Positions 56,723 to 64,000 of a DNA stretch of 64,000 bases are shown one piece after another. The notes beneath the pieces were generated by a model. That model did not search any database. It was given only the letters and a program-made list of their open reading frames with translations, and was not told the origin of the DNA. Made by a program: the position numbers and the translations under genes. This DNA comes from an uncultured Gellertiella sp. (lineage in GTDB: Bacteria > Pseudomonadota > Alphaproteobacteria > Rhizobiales > Rhizobiaceae): NCBI RefSeq assembly GCF_963457605.1, contig NZ_OY735139.1:1702501-1766500 (forward strand), read 5' to 3'. The first letter of the stretch is position 1. The number at the start of each line of letters is the position of its first letter.

Positions 56723-57889
56723 ATGCCAATCTTGAACCGGGCCGCTGAATTGCAGGACGAAGTCGCCGGATGGCGCCGAAAGATCCACAGCCATCCCGAG
56801 CTACTGTTCGACGTTGTCGAAACTGCCCGTTTCGTTGCCGAAAAGCTCAAGGAATTCGGTGTCGACGAGGTGGTGGAAGGCCTCGGACGCACCGGCGTGG
56901 TGGGGTTGATCCGGGGCCGCAATCCCTCCGGCCGCACCATCGGCCTGCGGGCCGACATGGATGCCCTGCCGCTCAGTGAAGTCACCGGCAAGCCCTGGGC
57001 CTCGACCATCCCCGGCAAGATGCATGCCTGCGGCCATGACGGCCACACCGCGATGCTGTTGGGTGCGGCGAAATATCTCGCCGAGACGCGCAATTTCACC
57101 GGCAATGTCGCTGTCATCTTCCAGCCCGCCGAAGAGGGCGGCGGTGGCGGCAACCTGATGGTCAGGGACGGCATGATGGAGCGATTCGGCATCGAGGAGG
57201 TCTATGGCCTGCATAATCTGCCGGGCCTGCCCGTCGGCCATTTCGCCACCAGGCGCGGGCCGATCATGGCCTCGACCGACGAATTCAGCGTGACCGTGAC
57301 CGGACGCGGCGGCCATGCAGCCCAGCCGCACCGCACCATCGACCCGATTGCGATTGCCACCCAGATGGTCTCGAACCTGCAGATGATTGCCGCGCGCAAT
57401 GCCGATCCGCTGCAGTCGGTCGTGGTTTCGGTGACGAAATTCCACGCCGGCTTTGCCAGCAACATCATCCCGGACACCGCGACTTTCGGCGGTACTGTCC
57501 GCACCCTGAAGCCGGAAATGCGCGATCAGGCCGAAACCCGGATCCGCGAGATCTGCCAGGGGCTTGCCGCCGCCCACGGGGCGCAGGCAAATGTCTCCTA
57601 CATGCGCAACTACCCGGTGACGGTGAACCACGCCGACGAAACCGGCCACGCCATCGACGCGGCGACAGCGATTGCCGGTCCGCAGCATGTGGATGGCAAC
57701 ACCGACCCGATGATGGGCGGCGAGGATTTCTCCTACATGCTGAACGCCCGCCCCGGCGCCTTCATCTTCCTCGGCAATGGCGACACCGCGGGCCTGCACA
57801 ATCCCGGCTACGATTTCAACGACGACATCATCCCGCACGGCATTTCCTACTGGGTGAAGCTCGCTGAAACCCGGCTTGCCGCCCGATAA
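56723..57889 (+). CDS. M20 family amidohydrolase (hippurate hydrolase-like)
   Basis: 388 residues from ATG 56723, preceded by AGGA. The metal motif HACGHDGHTAML and PAEEGGGGG are intact, as is the dimerisation/lid domain with TGRGGHAAQPH. Related enzymes hydrolyse N-acyl amino acids (hippurate, IAA-amino acids). Substrate unknown. Divergent from the D,D-carboxypeptidase gene. Confidence 0.9.
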   Translation: MPILNRAAELQDEVAGWRRKIHSHPELLFDVVETARFVAEKLKEFGVDEVVEGLGRTGVVGLIRGRNPSGRTIGLRADMDALPLSEVTGKPWASTIPGKMHACGHDGHTAMLLGAAKYLAETRNFTGNVAVIFQPAEEGGGGGNLMVRDGMMERFGIEEVYGLHNLPGLPVGHFATRRGPIMASTDEFSVTVTGRGGHAAQPHRTIDPIAIATQMVSNLQMIAARNADPLQSVVVSVTKFHAGFASNIIPDTATFGGTVRTLKPEMRDQAETRIREICQGLAAAHGAQANVSYMRNYPVTVNHADETGHAIDAATAIAGPQHVDGNTDPMMGGEDFSYMLNARPGAFIFLGNGDTAGLHNPGYDFNDDIIPHGISYWVKLAETRLAAR

Positions 57890-57909
57890 ACCCCGCCACT
57901 GTGCAGATC

Positions 57910-57933
57910 CTTCGCCAGACCCCCTTGGCGAAG
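57910..57933 (+). terminator. Hairpin after the M20 gene
   Basis: CTTCGCCA (57910-57917) and TGGCGAAG (57926-57933), perfect 8-bp stem, no T run. It separates the M20 gene from tRNA-Arg. Confidence 0.4.
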
Positions 57934-57965
57934 CCGCGACAGTTCTGTATTTGAATGCTGCAAGT

Positions 57966-58042
57966 GGTTCCGTAGCTCAGCAGGATAGAGCACCAGATTC
58001 CTAATCTGGGGGTCACGCGTTCGAATCGCGTCGGAATCACCA
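57966..58042 (+). tRNA. tRNA-Arg (anticodon CCU)
   Basis: The acceptor stem GGTTCCG pairs with CGGAATC (one G-T). The D arm is GCTCAGCAGGATAGAGC. The anticodon stem CCAGA/TCTGG holds loop TTCCTAA, giving CCU, which reads AGG. The T arm is GCGTTCGAATCGC. CCA is encoded. It is the last core gene before the phage region, and tRNA-Arg(CCU) is a frequent integration target. Confidence 0.96.
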
Positions 58043-58080
58043 ATAAAATCAACCTCATACGGGAATGCACACCCTAAAAT

Positions 58081-58181
58081 CCATGTCGCACCATGTTGCA
58101 GCAAATCCCCTGTGATTCCGGGCTTTTCCCTTGATTTGCAAGGGCTCCCGGCAAATCCATGCGACATGGAATGCAACATGG
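58081..58181. repeat. Two tandem and two inverted copies of CCATGTYGCA behind tRNA-Arg
   Basis: CCATGTCGCA (58081-58090) and CCATGTTGCA (58091-58100) are tandem. The inverted copies TGCGACATGG (58160-58169) and TGCAACATGG (58172-58181) lie about 60 bases on. GCAAATCC also recurs (58101-58108 and 58151-58158). The arrangement recalls integrase arm-type sites or a phage operator. Confidence 0.5.
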
Positions 58182-58339
58182 GAAGCCGTGATAGGGGCCG
58201 ATTCTTGCCACTCTGCCCGATCCAGACCGATCACCGAAACCATAACCCCGCCTTATCGAACATCGCTTGATTGACAGGTAAAAATTATCGACTGCCGACA
58301 GGCGCATCTTGGGGCGGGCCTCGAATGACTGGGCCGGGA

Positions 58340-58540
58340 CGGGACGTTGGCAACGCGGATGGCGGTGACCTGCTGGCGTTCAGACATGCCTGCGGATCTG
58401 GCAGCGTCTGTTCTGGTAATCAAACTGTCGGTAGTGTCAGTTTGATATTCGACGGACTTTCTATCCCCGCCCTTCGCCGGCTCGATCTGCTTCAGCAGTT
58501 CCCCGGCGCGGCGGATGGCCAGTTCCCGGCTTTGGAATGC
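58340..58540 (-). pseudogene. Remnant of a phage/plasmid ParB-like or methylase-associated protein
   Basis: On the minus strand about 67 residues resemble a conserved part of mobile-element proteins (AIRRAGELLKQIEPAKGGDR, then RTDAARSAGMSERQQVTAIR, VANVP). The sequence before and after has no similarity I recognise, and no proper start is seen, so it appears to be a fragment. A perfect 9-bp hairpin (ATCAAACTG/CAGTTTGAT, 58419-58446) lies inside it. The rest of 58182-58707 holds no other gene I can support. Confidence 0.4.
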
Positions 58541-58707
58541 CCGGCCCTTGAACGCAAAGACGGTTTGCCCGCTACCGTGGCCAAAAACGGGAATCGGGAA
58601 CAGCGAAAATGAAATTTCAAAACGGACCGATAGAATGCGCTGCCGCGTACCCGCAGTGCGTGGGTGGCAGGGGAAGAACCTAGACCGGGGGGGCGGTAGA
58701 GGCCCCA

Positions 58708-59157
58708 TTACCCGCGCTTTGGCCCTGCCTCGGGCAATGCGGTCAGCACCAGCACGACCCGGCCACCGGCATCAGGCAGCACGCGCTGGATCGTGAACAC
58801 CCCCCATTCCGGGTTGAATGGACGGGTCACCCTGTCGCCCTGGATCGGCATATTCAGCTCATCGATGTAGGAGCGCGGGCCTGCGGTGGCACACTTGAGC
58901 GTGATGGACGCCATCCATGTCCGGCCTGGGACTGTGCTGCGCAGGTCGTTCTGTCCACCGGCCGAACGGTCGCCTTTCTGGAAATTCCCGTCGTCGGGCG
59001 CGACAGAGAGTATCGCTCCGGTTTCGATCCAATCCCGGCTGTTATCGGCCTTGGGGCGGCCATTGGGGGATTTGACTTGCGGCTCGATGACGATCCGGGT
59101 GCTGAAGGTGCGGTCGGTCACGCGGTTCACCATGCGGTCAAAGCGATCAATGAGCAT
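58708..59157 (-). CDS. Phage head-tail joining-like protein
   Basis: 149 residues from ATG 59155-59157 (MLIDRFDRMVNRVTDRTFS). It has a beta-rich composition. It lies downstream of the capsid gene, the usual place of head-completion or head-tail adaptor proteins in HK97-type phages, and I see no other domain. The family assignment comes from position. A terminator and a 240-base gap separate it from the capsid gene, so it is probably not on the same main transcript. Confidence 0.5.
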   Translation of the reverse strand: MLIDRFDRMVNRVTDRTFSTRIVIEPQVKSPNGRPKADNSRDWIETGAILSVAPDDGNFQKGDRSAGGQNDLRSTVPGRTWMASITLKCATAGPRSYIDELNMPIQGDRVTRPFNPEWGVFTIQRVLPDAGGRVVLVLTALPEAGPKRG

Positions 59158-59190
59158 GTGGGTATCCTTTTCAATGGCTGGAAACAGAAA

Positions 59191-59224
59191 AGCCGTCCGA
59201 CACGACAGGGAAGGTCGGACGGCT
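59191..59224 (-). terminator. Terminator behind the capsid fusion gene
   Basis: AGCCGTCCGAC (59191-59201) and GTCGGACGGCT (59214-59224), perfect 11 bp; on the minus strand it is followed by TTTTCTG. A second perfect hairpin, GACCATCCC/GGGATGGTC (59252-59272), lies just upstream on that strand. Confidence 0.75.
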
Positions 59225-59397
59225 CTTGACGGCCCTTTTCCGCAGGCCGGTGACCATCCCACGGGGATGGTCGGGGTGGATGGCTCGGGTCACGTGCAAC
59301 GGAACAGCCCGCGGGCACACCATCCTGGTCGTTCTCTCCGATCCGCCCTTCTCGCTGCTGTTGGACAAGCGCGAAGCTACCAGCAGAGGGAAATCAA

Positions 59398-61218
59398 TCA
59401 GAGGCCGGGGTTCTTGTAGGCTCCGCGATAGTCCAGCACGCCCACGCCCATATCGATGAATGCTCGCCAGCTTGCCCCCAAGGTCGACCACGCCTGTTCC
59501 ATTTCGACGGTCGGTCCCTGGTGGCCATCAAGATAGGAGATTTCGAGCACCGGGGCCTGCGCGGGCCTGGAGAACACGTACCATTCCGAGCCCTGGATCT
59601 GCGGTTCCACCAGCAGCTCAAGCCGACCGGCGAAGACAGAAACATCCGCCGTCGTCGTCGGGTTGATCGTGCGCAGCAGCTTTTCCGCCTGGGTTTCCAG
59701 TTCGGGGCCGACCAGCAAATATGCCGGCTGGAGCGACATGAAGCCACCGGCATTGCCAAATGCCCGTTGGTTGCGCATGGCCTTGCGGGCGTCGGACAGC
59801 GCGGACTCATTCAGCGAGGTTCCTGCGGGCGCAAGGTTGCCGTGGTTGGCATGGAACAGCGCTGTGTTGTCTTCTGCCATTACCGGGTTGCTGTTGAGAA
59901 GGCTGAACAACAGGATGTTTTCAGTCAGGCCAGCGGCTTGGCCGAACGCGGCAGCCATGTTGGAGAATGCGCCCAGATCGTCATTGATCAGGGCCTGTCG
60001 CGAAATCGAGAACATGCGGGCGAAGGTTTCGAGCTTGTAACCCTCAGATGTTTCAGCGCGGGTGGTGCTCGTGATTTCGCCCTTTTCGCTCAGCCGTTCC
60101 AGCAAGCCCAGTTCTCCGACCATGACGACGGTCTTTTTGCGGAAGTCGGACATGGTGCCGGTCCTGGTGAGTACCTGCCGGATCGGGGATTTCGCCACCT
60201 CGTATGCATCCAGCATCACGCGCTCACCAACGCCCTGGAGCAGCACCGGGAAGTCGCTCGAGCTGTGCATGGCACGTTCCAGAAGCTCGTGCTTGTTGAG
60301 GAACGAGGTGTTCACGCCACGGCGCTGGAGCGTGTGTTCGGCAAGCTGGAGCAGCGAGCGACCGACGAATTGGCGGGATTCCTCCGACGGCGCTACGCCG
60401 GTCAGCCTGGACACAAGGGCAGAGCGCATGGCATCGCGCTCGCGGCGGTCGCTGGTGTCGCGGTCAATCGTGGATGAGTCGAATACCGGGAAGGTCGGGG
60501 CGCGTTCCTGGCGCTCGGCGATATGATCGATCATGGCATCACGGAATGCCTCGACGGACGTGCCTGCATCGATGCTGCGCTGGAGCGCCTCGGGCTGGTA
60601 TTCGTTCGGGAACCTGCTGCGTGCAAAGGCGTCAAACTTGCGCAGTTCTTTTTGGCGCTTGAGTTCGGCGCGGGTGAGAACCGGGGTTTCAATGTCGTCG
60701 TGTTCATCGGCCATCGTGGCCTCCTTTTGTCTGGTTTTTGCGTTGGGATCGGCAGGGATCTGGACAACGCTGATTTCGAGGGGAGTCCAGCGGGTGGCGC
60801 GGACAGTGGGCGGGGTGGTGGTCATGTCCACCTCTTCTTTTTCGATGCTGTAGCCGACGCTGATCGGCAGGATGTGACCATCAATCAGGTCTTGAAACAG
60901 CGCTTCGGCAGTCGGGTTGCGGCTGAATTTTGCGGTCACGATTGCCTGACCCTGCGCGATGCGCAGAGAGCCGGGCAGGATGCTGCCAAGCCGGAAGGCA
61001 TTGGAACCGTTGCGATGCGAGTCCAACAGGGTCATGCCGCCATTCAGGCGGGTGGTGTCGATGGCCTTGGCCGTGCAAACAAGCACTTCATCAAAAGCGC
61101 CGGTTTCCCATGACGTGCGGCGCACGGGTGACTCGGTCGAAAATACTAGATCGACGGTGCGGGCCTCGACATTGAGGCTGCCGACAGCCGGAGCGGCGGC
61201 GCGGGTGTGGATGGTCAT
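59398..61218 (-). CDS. Prohead protease / major capsid protein fusion
   Basis: 606 residues. The N-terminal part (about 1-165) is an HK97-type prohead protease: His68 in LLDSHRNGS and Ser120 in LPISVGYSIE fit the catalytic pair. A charged linker (about 170-260) resembles the scaffold delta region. The C-terminal part (about 270-606) is a Mu/HK97-like major capsid protein (ETSEGYKLETFARMFSISRQ, LFHANHGNL). Such protease-capsid fusions are a known phage family. The start overlaps the short gene upstream by four bases. Confidence 0.88.
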   Translation of the reverse strand: MTIHTRAAAPAVGSLNVEARTVDLVFSTESPVRRTSWETGAFDEVLVCTAKAIDTTRLNGGMTLLDSHRNGSNAFRLGSILPGSLRIAQGQAIVTAKFSRNPTAEALFQDLIDGHILPISVGYSIEKEEVDMTTTPPTVRATRWTPLEISVVQIPADPNAKTRQKEATMADEHDDIETPVLTRAELKRQKELRKFDAFARSRFPNEYQPEALQRSIDAGTSVEAFRDAMIDHIAERQERAPTFPVFDSSTIDRDTSDRRERDAMRSALVSRLTGVAPSEESRQFVGRSLLQLAEHTLQRRGVNTSFLNKHELLERAMHSSSDFPVLLQGVGERVMLDAYEVAKSPIRQVLTRTGTMSDFRKKTVVMVGELGLLERLSEKGEITSTTRAETSEGYKLETFARMFSISRQALINDDLGAFSNMAAAFGQAAGLTENILLFSLLNSNPVMAEDNTALFHANHGNLAPAGTSLNESALSDARKAMRNQRAFGNAGGFMSLQPAYLLVGPELETQAEKLLRTINPTTTADVSVFAGRLELLVEPQIQGSEWYVFSRPAQAPVLEISYLDGHQGPTVEMEQAWSTLGASWRAFIDMGVGVLDYRGAYKNPGL

Positions 61219-61661
61219 GCGGCGGTTTCCTTCTGGCTTGTGGCCTCAGCCAGGCGCACGGCAGCGCGGTGGACAGTAGTGGCGACGTTGATCACGACAG
61301 CCCGCCCATGGCCGTCTGCGGCCCATTCTGCCGCGACGAAGGCAAGTGCTGCCGTGTCGGTGCTGACGAACTCGCCGCCGGGCAGGAAAATCGCATACGG
61401 CTCATAACCAGCATCATCGAGACAGGCCGGGATAAGCCGCGCAATCGGCCTGACGATCACGGCGGCACCGGCTGGCGTGAACCCCTCGGCAATGAGGCCG
61501 TCGTGGATCACCATAGCGAGCGCATTCGCGGCGCTGAATTGGGTGGCAACGCGCTTCGTGGTTTTGAACTGCAGCCCGATTGCGCGGGCGCGGAAAAGCA
61601 CAGTCCTGGGGCAGACTGCGAACATATCCGCTAGAAATCGGCTGGTGACTGGTTGGATCAT
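61215..61661 (-). CDS. Short phage protein before the capsid fusion, unknown
   Basis: 148 residues from ATG 61659-61661. The N-terminal 35 residues (SRFLADMFAVCPRTVLFRARA) and the following helical stretch (QFSAANALAMVIHDGLIAEG) could be a MerR-like helix-turn-helix, but I cannot assign a family. Four-base overlap with the capsid gene shows co-translation. It is divergent from the tape-measure gene with 77 bases between. Confidence 0.6.
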   Translation of the reverse strand: MIQPVTSRFLADMFAVCPRTVLFRARAIGLQFKTTKRVATQFSAANALAMVIHDGLIAEGFTPAGAAVIVRPIARLIPACLDDAGYEPYAIFLPGGEFVSTDTAALAFVAAEWAADGHGRAVVINVATTVHRAAVRLAEATSQKETAA

Positions 61662-61738
61662 TGGTCTTTTCTGGAATTTCTGATGTTTTACGCTATCATC
61701 CCGTGAACAAATTGGCAACTCGAAAGGATTTTTCCACC

Positions 61739-63952
61739 ATGGCAGAAGGCGCAAGCCGGGTCGCATCGTTGCGGCTCCAATTGATCGACGCGATATCAGG
61801 CCCGGCCTTGGCCGTCGGAAAGAACATCGGCGCTACTGACAAGGCGCTGTCGAAATTCGGCAAGGACGCCAAACCGGCATTTCAGCGCCTCCAACAGGAG
61901 CTTGACAAGCTCAAGGCCAAGAGCGCGGCAATTTCGGAATTCCGCGAGGCCAAGAAGGGCCTGCACCAGCTGGGGCAGGAACTGACCACGGCACGGGGCC
62001 GCTTTGAGCAGCTTCGGCAGGCGTTCGCGCAGAACCCCACGGGGCGGCTGAAAAGCGAGATGACATCTGCCCGCAGTGTACTGCAGAACGTCGCGGCGGC
62101 GCTAAAGGGACAGGCAGAGGCGGCGCGTCAGGCACAATCAGGATTGAGCCGGTACGGCGTCTCTGTTCGAACGCTGCGCAATGACGCGCTGAACACAGAA
62201 TCGGCCATCCAGCGGCTGCAAAAACGGATCAACGATCCTCTCCGCCCTGTCGAGCCGGGCGGCGGCATTGGCGGAGTCCTGCCAGGCGCGGTGCAGGTTG
62301 GTGACGGGGAGCACGGCCCACAGGCAGAGGGCAAGCCCGGCGGGCGGCGGCGCGGCGGCGGGCTATTGTCTACCACGTCGGGCAGGCTAATCGCTGCTGT
62401 TGGCGCTTACGCTGGCGTCGGGACGATTTACGGCGCTGGCAAGGGGGCTTTGGTCGATTTTGCCGAGCAGGATCGGGCACTGTCGCGGATCATGATCACG
62501 GCGGAGGCCAGCAGCAAGCGAAAATCGGAAGTCCTTCGCAAGCTGACGGCGGTCGCGCTCAAGACCGGCCTGCCCTTCGGCGACGTTCTCAAGGCGCTGG
62601 AAGCTCAGGTCGGCCAGGGTGAGACGCTCGACAAGGCGCTGTCTGGTCTGGACCCGATTGCAACCACGGCGCAGGCGTCCGGCGGCACGTCGGAAGACGT
62701 CGCAAAAACAACCTACGGGCTCCGACACGCCATGGGAATTGGCGACTCCGAGTTACAGGGCGGGTTTGACCGGCTTGTGAAAGGCGGCAAGGTCGGCAGC
62801 TTTGAGGCGAAAGACTCGGCGCAATATCTGCCGTCGATTCTGCCGCTGGCTGCAACGCTTGGCTATCATGGCAACACTGGCCTGTCGAAAATCATCGCTG
62901 CGCTTCAGGTCGTGCGCAGCCAGACTGGCGACAGTTCCAGCGCCGCGACGAATCTCGAAAACCTGATCTCAAAGGTCTACAGCGAGGAGACGGCGAACAA
63001 ATTTAAGGATTTTGGAATAGACCTGCCCGGCCTGATGGACCGGAGCAGGAAGGAAGGTTTAGACCCGCTTTCGACGGTGGTCGCGGCCACGAAAACCGCC
63101 ACGGGAGGCGACCTTTCGAAGCTTCCGCTGCTCTTTCAGGACATGCAGGCACAAGCGGCAATCCGGGCGCTGGTGCAGAACTTTGGCGATTACCGGAAGC
63201 TTTCGACCGAAATCGACAACGCGGGCGGCTCGACGCTGGAGGACTTCGGCAAAGTTGCAGACGACACAGCCTCGCGGATCGAAAATGTCACGACAGCGTG
63301 GGAACGGCTGAAAAGCTCGATTGGCGGTACAGCTGCAAGTTACGCAAACCCGATTTTGAAAGTGCTGGCGGACCAGCTCCAGAAGTCTGACGAACAGGAC
63401 GCGGCGTTGGCGGGCCAGGACCAGCCCACACGCAAGGCGAACCGCCGCGAATTCATCAAGCGCTGGACGGCGCGGCATCCGAATGCTTGGCCGTGGTCAG
63501 CCAATCAGGCCTATGGTGACGCGCTGGCGAGGGCAGGTCGCGGCGAAGGCTCGATCTGGGACGATCTGCCTGCGGTCGCCGATCCGATCCGGCCCCGCCC
63601 TCTGTCGCCAGCGCAGCTTGCGGCCATGGAAGCTGACCAGAAGCAATTCGGCGGCGTCCATTTTGAGGGCGGCTGGCATCGCGTGGGCCTTGGGGCAGGC
63701 CCGGCGCCGGCCGATCCGATGGCTGGGATCAGGGGACAGCAGCAGCCGCAACAGGTCGATGTAGCGGCACCGATCAGCGTCTCGGTGACGCTCACAGGCG
63801 TCCACTCTGACGAGGTGTTGGCGCAGGCCAGAGAGGCGGCACAGAAAGCGGCCATGGCGGCAATCGACGCGTTCAAGGCAACGCTCGGGGTGCAGACTGA
63901 CCGGGCGGTGGCTAGGGCGCGACAGACCACGCTGACCGGCGGGCCGCGCTGA
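61739..63952 (+). CDS. Phage tail tape measure protein
   Basis: 737 residues from ATG 61739, ten bases behind AAAGGA. The N-terminal 150 residues form predicted coiled coil (FQRLQQELDKLKAKSAAISE). The middle (about 230-520) matches the TP901-type tape-measure core: glycine-rich helices, RIMITAEASSKRKSEVLRKL, TTAQASGGTSEDVAKTTYGL and MQAQAAIRALVQN. The C-terminus has Pro/Gln-rich and amphipathic parts. It sets tail length in siphovirus/myovirus tails. It stands alone, divergent from the head genes, and a terminator follows. Confidence 0.88.
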   Translation: MAEGASRVASLRLQLIDAISGPALAVGKNIGATDKALSKFGKDAKPAFQRLQQELDKLKAKSAAISEFREAKKGLHQLGQELTTARGRFEQLRQAFAQNPTGRLKSEMTSARSVLQNVAAALKGQAEAARQAQSGLSRYGVSVRTLRNDALNTESAIQRLQKRINDPLRPVEPGGGIGGVLPGAVQVGDGEHGPQAEGKPGGRRRGGGLLSTTSGRLIAAVGAYAGVGTIYGAGKGALVDFAEQDRALSRIMITAEASSKRKSEVLRKLTAVALKTGLPFGDVLKALEAQVGQGETLDKALSGLDPIATTAQASGGTSEDVAKTTYGLRHAMGIGDSELQGGFDRLVKGGKVGSFEAKDSAQYLPSILPLAATLGYHGNTGLSKIIAALQVVRSQTGDSSSAATNLENLISKVYSEETANKFKDFGIDLPGLMDRSRKEGLDPLSTVVAATKTATGGDLSKLPLLFQDMQAQAAIRALVQNFGDYRKLSTEIDNAGGSTLEDFGKVADDTASRIENVTTAWERLKSSIGGTAASYANPILKVLADQLQKSDEQDAALAGQDQPTRKANRREFIKRWTARHPNAWPWSANQAYGDALARAGRGEGSIWDDLPAVADPIRPRPLSPAQLAAMEADQKQFGGVHFEGGWHRVGLGAGPAPADPMAGIRGQQQPQQVDVAAPISVSVTLTGVHSDEVLAQAREAAQKAAMAAIDAFKATLGVQTDRAVARARQTTLTGGPR

Positions 63953-63975
63953 CCGGCCATACATTCCGCAGAAAG

Positions 63976-63998
63976 AAACCCGGTCAAAAGCCGGGTTT
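63976..63998 (+). terminator. Terminator behind the tape-measure gene
   Basis: AAACCCGG (63976-63983) and CCGGGTTT (63991-63998), 8 bp, with T to the end of the window. It means the tape-measure gene is transcribed alone or is last in its unit. Confidence 0.75.
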
Positions 63999-64000
63999 TT

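Larger units (their letters stand above)
58043..64000. mobile_element. Prophage or phage remnant behind tRNA-Arg(CCU), right end outside the window
   Basis: From the 3' end of tRNA-Arg onward there are no housekeeping genes: a partitioning/methylase-like remnant, a head-protein gene, a prohead protease/capsid fusion, a short unknown protein and a divergent tape-measure gene. No integrase, terminase, portal or lysis gene is visible here. The tRNA 3' end likely forms one attachment site; the other end is not in the window. Confidence 0.75.

Noticed and set aside
58253-58708. Complete 151-codon phage gene
   Set aside because: Only about 67 codons (58340-58540) resemble a known mobile-element protein; the flanking codons look random, so it is listed as a remnant.

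Overview
The window is a piece of a Rhizobiales chromosome, most likely Rhizobiaceae (Rhizobium/Agrobacterium lineage). The case rests on GC-rich coding with strong third-position bias and on several rhizobial neighbourhoods: ptsP-lysC, argH-lptM-lysA, a cpdR response regulator, ftsEX, the bolA / J-domain / cobS / cobT cluster and aroK-aroB. No rRNA operon and no CRISPR array was seen. Two tRNA genes were seen, Leu(CAA) on the minus strand and Arg(CCU) on the plus strand.

Layout. 1-8000: a partial M23 peptidase converges on clpB; then, on the minus strand, a DUF4167 gene and a prfA-prmC pair. 7.8-20 kb: ptsP and lysC, cytochrome b561 plus a YceI-like protein, tRNA-Leu, yqaA-dsbB, an HNH nuclease, an AlkA-like glycosylase divergent from gluQRS, a YihY-like membrane protein, an SDR, a HIG1-type protein and a PduO-type adenosyltransferase. 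19.4-30.5 kb: etfBA and hydroxybutyryl-CoA dehydrogenase, tlpA divergent from argH-lptM-lysA, a large TIGR02302-like envelope protein, cpdR and hpt. 30.5-41 kb: ftsEX, a DUF218 protein, plsC, chaC, a DUF2125 protein, tyrC, a methyltransferase divergent from gloB and a cupin, a DUF3108 protein, rpmB and a queuosine-precursor transporter. 41-58 kb: a phytase-like esterase, cobT, cobS, a J-domain protein, bolA, an HlyC/CorC protein, aroB, aroK, xerD, accA, an L,D-transpeptidase, tusA, a COG0523 GTPase, a D,D-carboxypeptidase and an M20 amidohydrolase. From 58,043 to the end: a prophage or phage remnant starting directly behind tRNA-Arg(CCU), with a prohead protease/major capsid fusion on the minus strand and a divergent tail tape-measure gene.

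Functional themes are envelope and cell division (ftsEX, D,D-carboxypeptidase, L,D-transpeptidase, lptM, M23, YkuD), amino-acid biosynthesis (lysC, lysA, argH, tyrC, aroB, aroK), cobalamin (cobST, adenosyltransferase), protein quality control and cell-cycle proteolysis (clpB, cpdR), and translation (prfA, prmC, gluQRS, rpmB).

The most interesting non-coding signal is a family of small TAGAG...CTCTA bounded palindromic elements at five places. Four flanking genes take their TAG stop codon from the element edge. Precise removal with one TA left behind would restore ordinary stops in the two copies where both ends are intact, which suggests a TA-targeting MITE. Other signals are a candidate preQ1-like leader before the transporter, CtrA-like half sites before cpdR and ftsE, an FNR/FixK-like palindrome before clpB, a structured intergenic region between prmC and the DUF4167 gene, and a 2+2 inverted set of decamers just behind tRNA-Arg.
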